Below are positions 1-8,140 of a stretch of 64,000 nucleotides of DNA, one piece after another. A program made the position numbers and the translations under genes. The stretch's first letter is position 1. Each line of letters starts with the position of its first letter. This DNA comes from Geothrix edaphica. GTDB taxonomy: Bacteria > Acidobacteriota > Holophagae > Holophagales > Holophagaceae. The DNA is taken from the NCBI RefSeq assembly GCF_030268045.1, contig NZ_BSDC01000001.1, positions 558,001-622,000 of the forward strand. Reading direction: 5' to 3'. Under the pieces are notes generated by a model. It saw only the letters and a program-made list of their open reading frames with translations, did not search any database and was not told where the DNA came from.

Positions 1-865
1 GGCGCAGGTTCTCGGCGGCCTTCTCCCGCGCCTCGAGCGCCGCAAGTTCGGGGCGCTGGGCGAGGCCCGCCTCGTAGGCCTGGTCGAAGCCGGCCGTGGG
101 GAGCGCGGGTGCGGTGAGGGTATCCGCCAGCTCGATGCGGGTGCCGGGCTTCAGGTCCAGCAGGCGGCCCAGGCCGGCCAGGGCCGTGAGGCGCTGGGTC
201 TGGGCCTGGATGAGGCGCTGGCGCTCGGTCTGCAGCTGCAGCTGCGAGCGCAGCGTGTCGAGCCTGGTGCCCACGCCCTGCTTCTGCTGGTTCTCCGCCA
301 GCTTGGCCAGGGCTTCGGCCAGCTCCACACGGGACTCGCCGGCCGTCACCGAGGCGCCGGCGCGGAGGGCGCGCAGGTACTGGCCCACCACCAGGGCGGC
401 GATCTCCTCGCGCACGGCGCGGCCCTGGGCGCGGGTGGCATCTTCGGCATGGCGTGAGGCCCGCCACTTCTTCCACAGGCTCAGGTCGAAGAGCGAGACC
501 TGGGCTTCCACGCCCACCTGACCCCAGTTGAAGGGGCCCACGACCTGGGGGCCGCCGGGGGTGGGGACTCCGATGAAGGCATCCAGGTTGTTCTTGGCCC
601 GCTGGCCGTAGGCCTGGGCACCCACCTGCGGCATGAGGGCCGCGGCGGCGGCCCGGCGGTCGTCGCCGCTCTCGGCGATGGCCAGCAGCGACTGCTGCAC
701 CCGGGGGTTCTGGTCGAGGGCGGTCCGCAGGGCCTGGGCGAGGGTGAGCTGCACGGTCGGGTACGGGCTGACCGACGGGGCAGGAAGGGCAGGAGGAGGA
801 ACCTGGGCCCAGGCGGCGCCGGTCCCCAGCAGGACGGACAGGACGCGGGAGCTGGTGCGGGACAT
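1..865 (-). CDS. TolC-family outer-membrane efflux channel, 3' end cut by window edge
   Basis: Outer-membrane channel component of a tripartite efflux pump. The frame opens at 865 (MSRTSSRVLS) with GGAGG five bases upstream, has a signal peptide ending near WAQVPPP, and stays open to base 1, so about 288 residues are visible. Seen: the TolC repeat start LTLAQALRTALDQNPRVQQS, long Ala/Gln/Leu-rich helices (for example LAKLAENQQKQGVGTRLDTLRSQ, cut here at a natural point) and the second-repeat motif AYEAGLAQRPELAALEAREK. It lies 38 bases after marR on the same strand, a common arrangement for MarR-controlled EmrAB- or RND-type pumps. The adaptor and pump would be beyond base 1 and cannot be seen. 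Substrate unknown. Confidence 0.9.
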   Translation of the reverse strand, partial: MSRTSSRVLSVLLGTGAAWAQVPPPALPAPSVSPYPTVQLTLAQALRTALDQNPRVQQSLLAIAESGDDRRAAAAALMPQVGAQAYGQRAKNNLDAFIGVPTPGGPQVVGPFNWGQVGVEAQVSLFDLSLWKKWRASRHAEDATRAQGRAVREEIAALVVGQYLRALRAGASVTAGESRVELAEALAKLAENQQKQGVGTRLDTLRSQLQLQTERQRLIQAQTQRLTALAGLGRLLDLKPGTRIELADTLTAPALPTAGFDQAYEAGLAQRPELAALEAREKAAENLR

Positions 866-903
866 GGGAGCCTCCATCCGTTCGGGGATTGATCTTGGGC
901 CGC

Positions 904-1386
904 TCATGCGGACGGCTCGCTGTTGGCCCGGATCCGGTTCAGGAAGCCCTTGAGCTGCTCCAGCTCCTCCCGCGTGAAGCCCTTCAGGTGGGCGTTCAGC
1001 ACCTTGATGGCGACCGGGGGCAGATGGGGCAGCAGCTCCTGGCCCGCGTCCGTGAGCTCCAGGTGGGTGACCCGGCGATCCTTGCTGCTGGGGACGCGCC
1101 GGATCAGGCCCTTCTCCTCCAGGCGGTCGAGCATGCGGGTCATGGAGCCGGTGTCGCAGTGGCCGAAGCGGCAGAGCTCGGCGGCCGTGGAGGCGCAGCC
1201 CCGGGCGATGCGCATGAGGATCACCCACTGGGCCCCGGTGATGCCCATGCCCTGGCTGGCCATCTCGTCATCGAACCCGGCCAGGATCCGCCGGGAGGCA
1301 TCGGCGATGAGGCGCCCGAGGCTCTCCTCGGGGCTGTAGTTCTCGGGGGTGTACAGCGGCTCGGCCGCCTTTGGATCAGTCTTCAT
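904..1386 (-). CDS. MarR-family transcriptional regulator
   Basis: DNA-binding repressor of about 160 residues. The winged-helix core is visible: GITGAQWVILMRIARGCASTAAELCR (recognition region), then the wing DRLEEKGLIRRVPSSKDRRV, where the Asp-Arg-Arg of the wing is the family hallmark, then LTDAGQELLPHL. I choose the start at 1386 (MKTDPKAAEP). An in-frame ATG at 1416 would add ten residues but falls on a palindrome that looks like an operator. Neither start has a clear Shine-Dalgarno. It precedes tolC by 38 bases, so it probably controls the pump and itself in response to a small lipophilic or phenolic ligand. The ligand is inference. Confidence 0.9.
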   Translation of the reverse strand: MKTDPKAAEPLYTPENYSPEESLGRLIADASRRILAGFDDEMASQGMGITGAQWVILMRIARGCASTAAELCRFGHCDTGSMTRMLDRLEEKGLIRRVPSSKDRRVTHLELTDAGQELLPHLPPVAIKVLNAHLKGFTREELEQLKGFLNRIRANSEPSA

Positions 1387-1404
1387 GGGAAGGGCCCCAA
1401 TTTG

Positions 1405-1416
1405 ATGCCTAAGCAT
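1405..1416. promoter_or_regulatory. candidate MarR operator, ATGCCTAAGCAT
   Basis: A 12-base near-palindrome (ATGC-CTAA-GCAT) lies just upstream of the preferred marR start, in the divergent region between marR and the esterase gene. A second perfect 8-base palindrome, CAATATTG, lies at 1432-1439. MarR proteins usually autoregulate through palindromes at this position. No binding data can be read from sequence. Confidence 0.3.
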
Positions 1417-1559
1417 TCACTGCCAGAGCAGCAATATTGAAGAGCTTTCCGCCCCCTGTCAACGGGGGGCTGCGAACTTCCCCTCCTCCCGGCCCATTGA
1501 AAGAAGGGGCCGGCCCTTCGTCTACCATGGACGGGGATCCCCGCGACCCCGGAGGCCTC

Positions 1560-2579
1560 ATGAACCCTGCCTGGCTATGTCTACCCATCACGGGCCTGGC
1601 GGCGTTCGCCCAGGTGGTCCCCGCGCCGGCACCAGCCCGGCCCCAGTCCGAACCAGGGCCCGGGCGCGAGCTGGCCTTCCCGGGCTTCAACGCCTTTCCG
1701 CTGAAGGGCAGCGTGAAGGCGGGCGGCGCCCATTCCTACTTCGCGGTGATGGTGGCCGGCTCCGGCCCCACGGACCGGGACTGGTCCAATCCCCTGATCC
1801 CGACGCCGAGTCACGGCGGGCGCGACTTCGCGGCCTGGCTGCAGGGCCAGGGCATCGGCTCCCTGCGCTACGACAAGCGGTTCATCGGGTCGAAGGATCC
1901 CAAGCTGGACATCTCCCTGGACGCCCAGGTGGGCGACATCCGGGCGGCAATGCAGGCGGCGCGGTCCCTGCCCGAAGCCCGGGGGAAGAAGCTGCTCCTG
2001 GTGGGCCATAGCGAGGGCGCGCTGCTGTCCTTGTTGGCCGCCGGGGAGGCGGATGCGGCCCTGCTGCTGGCCATGCCGGGCCTCAGCATGGGCCGCGTGA
2101 TCCTGGCCCAGGTGAAGGCCCAGCTGGATGCGGCCGGGGCCCCCGGCGAGGTGGCCACGGCCAACCTCGGCTACCTGGAGGCGGCCGAGGCCTCGATCCG
2201 CCAGGACAAGCCCCTGCCCGAGGCCGGCACCCAGGTGGCCCCTGGCGTGCTGCGGCTGGCGCGGGCGCTGGCCCAGGCCGAGAGCCGGGGCTTTGTCCGG
2301 GATACGCTCGACCTGGACCCCTGGGCCTTGGCCCAGCGCCTGCCGGTGCCCTGCGCCGTGGTCTGGGGCGACCGGGATGTGCAGACCTGGAAGCCGGATG
2401 CCGTGCCCCCGGGGTTCAAGGGCACGGTCATCCAGGTGCCCGAGGCAAACCACCTCCTGAAGCGGGAGACTCGCCCCCGGGCTTCGCTCGATGGCCGATC
2501 CGCCGCCACCGCCTATGGGGACGGCACGCCCCTGGCCGATCTGACCCCGCTCGCCCAGTGGCTGAAGGCGCTGAAATAG
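1560..2579 (+). CDS. secreted alpha/beta-hydrolase (EstD-like serine esterase)
   Basis: Exported serine hydrolase, 339 residues. The start at 1560 (MNPAWLCLPITGLAAFAQ) has GGAGG upstream and gives a signal peptide. The open frame extends further 5' but without a ribosome site. Seen: oxyanion-region motif VAGSGPTDRDWSNPL, typical of EstD-type esterases; nucleophile elbow GHSEG with Ser151; acid in WGDRDVQTW; and His in EANHLLKRE, completing a Ser-Asp-His triad. It is divergent from marR and followed 50 bases later by fabG. The natural substrate is unknown; short-chain esters or acylated metabolites are typical for the family. Confidence 0.85.
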   Translation: MNPAWLCLPITGLAAFAQVVPAPAPARPQSEPGPGRELAFPGFNAFPLKGSVKAGGAHSYFAVMVAGSGPTDRDWSNPLIPTPSHGGRDFAAWLQGQGIGSLRYDKRFIGSKDPKLDISLDAQVGDIRAAMQAARSLPEARGKKLLLVGHSEGALLSLLAAGEADAALLLAMPGLSMGRVILAQVKAQLDAAGAPGEVATANLGYLEAAEASIRQDKPLPEAGTQVAPGVLRLARALAQAESRGFVRDTLDLDPWALAQRLPVPCAVVWGDRDVQTWKPDAVPPGFKGTVIQVPEANHLLKRETRPRASLDGRSAATAYGDGTPLADLTPLAQWLKALK

Positions 2580-2629
2580 CGCGGACCGGACGCCTTGCTA
2601 GACTGGACCCTCGCATCTCTGGAGGTTCC

Positions 2630-3376
2630 ATGTTCCGCCTCGACGGCAAGATCGCCCTCGTCACCGGCGCCAGCCAGGGCATCGGCGAAGCCATCGCGAA
2701 GCGCCTCGCCGCCCAGGGGGCCACGGTGGTCTGCGCGGCGCGGACGCTGAGCAAGCTCCAGGCGGTGGCGGATGCCATCACCTCCGCCGGCGGCAAGGCC
2801 GACGTGCTCGCGGCCGACCTGTCGGACGGGGCCTCCGTGCGGGCCGCGGTCGCCACGACGGTGGAGCGCCATGGCGCCATCCACATCCTGGTGAACAACG
2901 CCGGCATCACCCGCGACAAGCTGCTCATCCAGATGAAGGAGGAGGACTGGGACGCGGTGATCGACACCAACCTCAAGGGCGCCTGGACGGCCATCCAGGC
3001 GGCCACCAAGCCCATGATGAAGCAGCGCTGGGGCCGCATCATCAACATCGCCTCCGTGGTGGGCCAGATGGGCAACGCGGGCCAGGCGAACTACGTGGCC
3101 GCCAAGGCGGGCCTCATCGGCCTCACCAAGTCCGTGGCGCGGGAGCTGGCCAGCCGCAACGTCACCGCCAATGCCGTGACGCCTGGCTACATCGAGACCG
3201 CCATGACCGCGGGCCTCTCCGACGAGGTGAAGGCGGAGTTCACCAAGCAGATCCCCCTGGGCCGCATGGGCACCGGCGATGACATCGCCGCCGCCGTGGC
3301 GTTCCTGGCCAGCGACGAGGCCGGCTACATCACGGGCCAGGTGCTGAGCGTCAACGGCGGGATGCTGATGGCCTGA
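2630..3376 (+). CDS. fabG: 3-oxoacyl-ACP reductase (FabG-type SDR)
   Basis: NADPH-dependent reduction of 3-oxoacyl-ACP in type II fatty-acid synthesis, cytosolic. 248 residues, the usual FabG length. The start at 2630 (MFRLDGKIALVTG) follows GGAGG by five bases. Seen: cofactor motif TGASQGIG at residues 12-19, NNAGITRDKLLIQM typical of true FabG, catalytic Ser142, Tyr155 and Lys159 (SVVGQMGNAGQANYVAAK), and C-terminal ITGQVLSVNGGM. The gene is not in a fab cluster here. It is followed after seven bases by a phosphatase gene, so it could be a second FabG or a related oxoacyl reductase rather than the housekeeping copy. Confidence 0.88.
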   Translation: MFRLDGKIALVTGASQGIGEAIAKRLAAQGATVVCAARTLSKLQAVADAITSAGGKADVLAADLSDGASVRAAVATTVERHGAIHILVNNAGITRDKLLIQMKEEDWDAVIDTNLKGAWTAIQAATKPMMKQRWGRIINIASVVGQMGNAGQANYVAAKAGLIGLTKSVARELASRNVTANAVTPGYIETAMTAGLSDEVKAEFTKQIPLGRMGTGDDIAAAVAFLASDEAGYITGQVLSVNGGMLMA

Positions 3377-3383
3377 GGCCCCC

Positions 3384-5315
3384 ATGCTCCAGCGCGCGAA
3401 GGACCTGATCCGCCGCGGCTGGGCCGCCTTCCGCTTCCGGCGCCACTGGCCGTGGGTGCTGGTGGTCCTCGGCCTGCCGCTGGCCCTCAAGCCCGTGGAT
3501 TCGGGCTGCGCGGCCTTCCTGGCCTGGGTGGGCGGCCTGGTGCTTGTCGGCCGGGCCCTGCGCTGGATCTGGGACCGGCTGCTGTTCCGGGTGTCGCGGC
3601 GCCTCTGGGTGATCCTCGCCCTCATGTCCGTGCTCCCCGTGGTGGCCCTGGGCCTGATGCTCCTGGCGCTGAGCTGGCTGGGGCTCGGCGCACAGGTGAG
3701 CCGCTCCACCCAGCAGACGCTGGCGGCCTGGGAGGAGGCCCTGAAGACGGCCAATGGGGAGGCCTCCGATGCCGCCGCCCTGCAGACCCTCCGCACCTAC
3801 GGCGGCGCCTGGGTGGACCATGCGCGCGCGCTTCCCGAGGGCGTGGGCGAGACCTTCGTGGGCATGGTCTGGGCCGACAGCCACGACGCGGAGGCGGCGG
3901 CCAGCCGCAAGGACACCTACCTCCGGGCCGTGCGGAAGGAGGCCGGCGGCTACCGGATCCTGTCGCTCAACCTCGGCGTGCTGGGCGACCGCGCCCAGGC
4001 GCTGGCCGGGGGCCAGGTGGTGTTCCAGCTCACCCCGCGGAAGGCAGGCCGCGAGGGCGGGGACACGCTGCAGATCAAGGCCGGCGACCGGCGCACGGAC
4101 AAGGAGGCGCCCATCCTCGTGGGCCAGCGGGAGGCTCTCGCGAGCTGGACCAAGGGCCAGCCGCTCCAGGGGGCGGGCCTGTTCGCGCCCTTCAACCTGC
4201 CGCCCCTGGCCTTCCCCATCCTCGACTGGTCCACGGGCCGGCCCATGGTGCTGACCGCCACGCCCGAGACCAACCTCTACGCCCTGTTCGCGGGCTTCCG
4301 CTCCGGCGAGCGCCAGGCGCTGGCCGCGGGCACGGTGAAGGCCATCGTCGTGGTCGCGCTGACGCTGATGGGCCTGTTCCTGGCCCAGGCGGTGGCGGCG
4401 GTCCTGGGGCTGGTCCTGGCCTGGTCCCTGGGCCGGGCGGTGAACGGCCTGCACGACGGCGTGAAGCGCCTCAGCCTCGGCGACTTCTCCGCCCGGATCT
4501 GGCCAAGGGGCCGGGACCAGGTGGCCCAGCTCTCCGCAGCCTTCAACGACATGGCCGCCCGCCTCCAGACCGCGGCCTCCGAGCGCGAGGAGCGCCTGCG
4601 CATGGAGGAGGAGCTCCGCGTGGCCCGGGAGGTCCAGATGCGGCTGCTGCCGGATCTGGAGGCCCTGCGGCTGCCGTCGGTGCGGGCCACCATCCTGCCG
4701 GCCCGCGAAGTGGCCGGCGACTACTACGACCTGTTCCCCCTGGCGGACGGGAGCCTGGCCTTCCTCATCCTGGACGTGAGCGGGAAGGGGACCAGCGCCG
4801 CCTTCTACGCTGCGGAGACGAAAGGCGTGCTGTCGGCCCTGGACAAGCAGGCCCTCAGCCCGGCGGAGGTGGCGGACCGGCTCAACGCGATCTGGTGCCA
4901 GGGCCATGACCGCCGCCTCTTCCTCACCCTGGCCTACGGCACCTTCCACCCGCGGACGGGCCGCTACCAGTTCGTGCGGGCAGGGCATCCCTCGGCCTTC
5001 CTGCGCCGCGCGGAGGGCGGCGTGGCGCGCCTCCACCCGCGCGGCCTGGGCGTGGGCCTCAGCGCCACCCGGTTCAAGGACACGCTGGAGCCCAGCGAAG
5101 GCATCCTGGAACCCGGTGACAGCCTGATCTTCTACACGGACGGGCTGTCCGAGGCCCAGGCGCCGGATGACACCTTCTATGGCGAAGACCGCCTGGAGGC
5201 GCTGCTCGCCGGCTCCTTCGAAGATATGCAGGCCGCCATCCTGGCCGATGTGGTGGCCTTCACCCAGGGCCGCCCGCTGGCGGACGACCTCACCCTGCTC
5301 ATCCTGAAACGCTAG
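3384..5315 (+). CDS. membrane SpoIIE/RsbU-type protein phosphatase with HAMP domain
   Basis: Ser/Thr phosphatase of the PP2C/SpoIIE class, 643 residues. Layout: two hydrophobic segments near residues 20-60 and 70-100, an extracytoplasmic region, a further membrane segment around 310-350 (IVVVALTLMGLFLAQAVAAV), a HAMP linker (LHDGVKRLSLGDFSARI), a short coiled coil (ERLRMEEELRVAREVQMRLLP), then the phosphatase core with metal-binding AGDYYDLF and LDVSGKGTSAAF and the C-terminal DDLTLLILKR. Such proteins read an external signal and dephosphorylate an anti-sigma antagonist or similar partner; no partner switch gene is in the window. It starts seven bases after fabG. The Ser/Thr kinase encoded convergently could be its functional opposite, which is inference. 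Confidence 0.88.
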   Translation: MLQRAKDLIRRGWAAFRFRRHWPWVLVVLGLPLALKPVDSGCAAFLAWVGGLVLVGRALRWIWDRLLFRVSRRLWVILALMSVLPVVALGLMLLALSWLGLGAQVSRSTQQTLAAWEEALKTANGEASDAAALQTLRTYGGAWVDHARALPEGVGETFVGMVWADSHDAEAAASRKDTYLRAVRKEAGGYRILSLNLGVLGDRAQALAGGQVVFQLTPRKAGREGGDTLQIKAGDRRTDKEAPILVGQREALASWTKGQPLQGAGLFAPFNLPPLAFPILDWSTGRPMVLTATPETNLYALFAGFRSGERQALAAGTVKAIVVVALTLMGLFLAQAVAAVLGLVLAWSLGRAVNGLHDGVKRLSLGDFSARIWPRGRDQVAQLSAAFNDMAARLQTAASEREERLRMEEELRVAREVQMRLLPDLEALRLPSVRATILPAREVAGDYYDLFPLADGSLAFLILDVSGKGTSAAFYAAETKGVLSALDKQALSPAEVADRLNAIWCQGHDRRLFLTLAYGTFHPRTGRYQFVRAGHPSAFLRRAEGGVARLHPRGLGVGLSATRFKDTLEPSEGILEPGDSLIFYTDGLSEAQAPDDTFYGEDRLEALLAGSFEDMQAAILADVVAFTQGRPLADDLTLLILKR

Positions 5316-5346
5316 CGCCGAATCCCTAGCGCCGAATCCCTAGCGC
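5313..5346. repeat. tandem 14-bp repeat TAGCGCCGAATCCC at two gene ends
   Basis: The 14-base unit occurs twice head to tail (5313-5326 and 5327-5340) and restarts for six bases at 5341. The first copy contains the stop codon of the phosphatase gene, and the last partial copy holds the stop of the convergent kinase gene on the other strand. The two stop codons are 24 bases apart. It looks like slippage duplication at a convergent gene junction. Confidence 0.8.
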
Positions 5347-8081
5347 TGGGCGTCCCGGAGCTCCCGCATGATCTCGGGGGCCTGGATGCGGGCTCCGCCG
5401 AGGGCCTTCGCGAAGAGCAGCTTCGCCTCGTCCAGCCGGCCTTCGCTGCGGGCCAGCCAGGCCTGGGCGCGGAGGATGTAGGGCGTCTCCTCGGTGGAGA
5501 GCGCGCGGCTGCGGTCGAGCAGGGCGCGGGCCATGCCGCGCCGGCCCTCCCGGGCCATGCACTCGGCCTCGGCCGCCACGCAGTGGGTCTCCATGAGCGT
5601 GTCCCGGAGCTCCTGGTGGAGGGCCAGGGACTGCCGGTAGAACATGCGGGCCGCCTCGTAGCGGCCGGCATCGCGGTTGATCTCCCCCAGGTTGTAGAGG
5701 GCGGTGGCCTCCATCGGCCGGAGCTGGGTCTTCCGGGCCTGCTCGAGGCACTGGCGCTCCAGGCCCTCGGCCCGGTCCAGGTCGCCCCGCGCCTGGGCCA
5801 CGCTGGCCAGGCCCATGAGGGAGTAGACCAGGCCGTTGCTGTCGCCGATGGCTTCGCGCAGGGCCTGGGCCTTGCGGAAGAAGGTCTCGGCCCGGTCCAG
5901 GCCGCCCTCCTGGGCCAGGGCCAGATCCCCCAGGTTGTTGGTGATGAAGGACTCGCCCCAGCGGTCGCCGTAGGCCTGCACGGTCTGGAGGGCGCTCTGG
6001 TAGCGGGCCTCCGCTTCCTTGAGGTGGCCGCGCTCCTTCTCGATCACCGCCAGGTTGTTGAGGGACCGGGTGGCGTTGAGCTTGTCGCCCAGGCGCTGGT
6101 ACATGGCCAGGGCCTGCTGGTACTCGGCTTCCGCCTCGGCGGGCTTGTGCTGGCGCTGGAAGTTCACGCCGAGGGTGGCGTGGATGCCGGCTTCGAAGGC
6201 GGTCTCGCCCAGGGACTTGGCCAGGTCCAGGGCCTCGCGGCCGAGGCGGTCCGAGGCCTCCCATTGGCCGCGGTCCCCGTGCCGCACGGACAGGTAGTGG
6301 AGGGCCTTCATCTCGCTCACCCGGTCCCCCTGGGCGCGGGCGGACCAGCGGGCCCACTGGAACACGGGCTCGGGAGGGACGTCGGCGAGACGGCTGAGGC
6401 AGCGGGCATAGCCGAGGACCGCCGGGGCGAACTCCGGAGCCTTCAGTGCCGCCGCCTGGAAGGCCGGGGCGGCCTCCTTGAAGTCGCCCCGGTCCATGAG
6501 GTCGGCGCCGCGGATGTAGGCCTCCAGGGCCTCCGGAGCCACGGGCAGCATGGCCTTGGGCTGGGAGGCCAGGGGATCCACGGCCTTGATGAGCTCCGCG
6601 GCCACCTTGCGGGCCAGGGGCAGGGACACCGCCGCGCGGTCGCTGGCCTCGCGGGCCTCGCCGACGTGGCGGACCTTGCCGGAAGCGTCCTGGAGCTCGT
6701 AGGCCAGCACCACGGAGCTGCCCGCACCCCGGGACAGCGTGCCCCGCAGCACCAGCTGGGCGCCCATGGCGGACACGAGGCGGGCCTGGTCATCCTGCGG
6801 GATCGGGCCCCGGGGCGGCAGGCGCAGGGCCGCCCGGCCGCGGGCCAGGCTGTCGGCATCCACGGGCGCGAGCTTGGCCTGGGCGCCCAGGGAGGTCTCC
6901 AGCATCTGCGGCAGCATCAGCTGCGCCAGGGAATCCAGGTGGGCGTCGCCGGTGGCGTTGGTGAAGGGCAGCACCGCCAGCCGCGCCGGCCGCTCGCGGG
7001 TCAGGTCCGCGATGATCCCCCGCGAGGTGAACCAGTTCGCGCCCGCGGCCAGGGCCAGGGCGGCCAGGGCGGAGGCGCCGGCCCAGCGCAGGGCGCTGCG
7101 GGGGCGGAGCAGATGGTCGAGGCGCCGGCCCACCTGGGCCGCGGTGGGCCGCTTGAAGGGATGGGCCTCCAGCATGGACAGCAGGAGCTCCGCGGCCCCC
7201 GAGGGCAGACCCCGGACCTTGAGGTCCCGGTGGCTGCCCTGCACGATGGCCACCATCCGCGCCCGTCCTTCACCGGGGAAGGGATGCTCGCCCGCGAGCA
7301 GCTCCCAGCCCAGGATGCCCAGGGAGAACACGTCGCTGGAGGAGCCTGCCGCCTGGCCTTGGATCTGCTCCGGGGACGCGTAGCTCGGGCTGCCCATGAA
7401 GGTCCCCGCCTGCGTGATGCGCTCCCAGGCCTGGTTGCCCGAGGCCTCCGGGCCGGTCTTTCCCCGCCCCTCCTCCTCCATGGCCTTGAGGGTCTCCAGG
7501 GTCGGCACCCCTGAGGGCGTGCTGCGGGTGTCGCCCGGGCCCGTGGGCTCCACCAGGCGCGCCAGCCCGAAGTCGAGGACCTTCACCTGCAGCTTCCGGG
7601 TCCCCGGTGCCTGGGCCACCATGATGTTGCCGGGCTTCAGATCGCGGTGGATCAGCCCCTTCGCGTGGGCGGCTTCCAGCGCATGCGCCACGGCGCTGAC
7701 CACCTGGAGCTTCTCGCGCACGGTGAGCTCGGGCCCCGCCTGGTCCAGGGTGCGTCCCTCGATGAGCTCCATGGCGATGTAGGTGCCGCTGGGGCTCTCC
7801 ATCCAGTCGTGCACCTGGCACACGTTCGGATGGTTGAGCTGGGCCAGGGCCAGGGCCTCCCGGCGGAACCGCTCCGGCGCCGTGGCTTCGCGATCCGCGC
7901 CCGCCCGCAGGACCTTGAGGGCCACGCTGCGTTCCAGGGTGGGATCCCAGGCCTGGTACACCTCGCCCATGCCGCCCGTGCCCAGCAGGGCCTCCACCCG
8001 GAAGCGCCCCACCTGCGTGCCGGCTTCCAGAATCCGCCTCCGGTGGGAGGGCACGGACTCGGCATCGGTTTCATTGGACAT
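5340..8081 (-). CDS. transmembrane Ser/Thr protein kinase with C-terminal TPR repeats
   Basis: Hanks-type kinase, 913 residues. Seen: glycine loop LGTGGMGEVYQAWD, VALKVL with the ATP-anchoring Lys, catalytic loop HRDLKPGNIMV, DFGLARL, and APE-like SPSYASPEQIQG, all within residues 25-300. One membrane helix follows (WAGASALAALALAAGANW), then an extracytoplasmic sensor-like segment and at least six TPR units (for example SLNNLAVIEKERGHLKEAEARYQSAL). I take the start at 8081 (MSNETDAESV). A GTG at 8144, overlapping the xseA stop in GTGA, would add 21 residues and would couple translation to xseA. This architecture is common in Acidobacteriota. Targets unknown. Confidence 0.88.
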   Translation of the reverse strand: MSNETDAESVPSHRRRILEAGTQVGRFRVEALLGTGGMGEVYQAWDPTLERSVALKVLRAGADREATAPERFRREALALAQLNHPNVCQVHDWMESPSGTYIAMELIEGRTLDQAGPELTVREKLQVVSAVAHALEAAHAKGLIHRDLKPGNIMVAQAPGTRKLQVKVLDFGLARLVEPTGPGDTRSTPSGVPTLETLKAMEEEGRGKTGPEASGNQAWERITQAGTFMGSPSYASPEQIQGQAAGSSSDVFSLGILGWELLAGEHPFPGEGRARMVAIVQGSHRDLKVRGLPSGAAELLLSMLEAHPFKRPTAAQVGRRLDHLLRPRSALRWAGASALAALALAAGANWFTSRGIIADLTRERPARLAVLPFTNATGDAHLDSLAQLMLPQMLETSLGAQAKLAPVDADSLARGRAALRLPPRGPIPQDDQARLVSAMGAQLVLRGTLSRGAGSSVVLAYELQDASGKVRHVGEAREASDRAAVSLPLARKVAAELIKAVDPLASQPKAMLPVAPEALEAYIRGADLMDRGDFKEAAPAFQAAALKAPEFAPAVLGYARCLSRLADVPPEPVFQWARWSARAQGDRVSEMKALHYLSVRHGDRGQWEASDRLGREALDLAKSLGETAFEAGIHATLGVNFQRQHKPAEAEAEYQQALAMYQRLGDKLNATRSLNNLAVIEKERGHLKEAEARYQSALQTVQAYGDRWGESFITNNLGDLALAQEGGLDRAETFFRKAQALREAIGDSNGLVYSLMGLASVAQARGDLDRAEGLERQCLEQARKTQLRPMEATALYNLGEINRDAGRYEAARMFYRQSLALHQELRDTLMETHCVAAEAECMAREGRRGMARALLDRSRALSTEETPYILRAQAWLARSEGRLDEAKLLFAKALGGARIQAPEIMRELRDAQR

Positions 8082-8140
8082 TTGGGCACCGGCGATTTTT
8101 TTTACCTTATCACACGGTGGGATTCCCGATGGCTGTCCGT

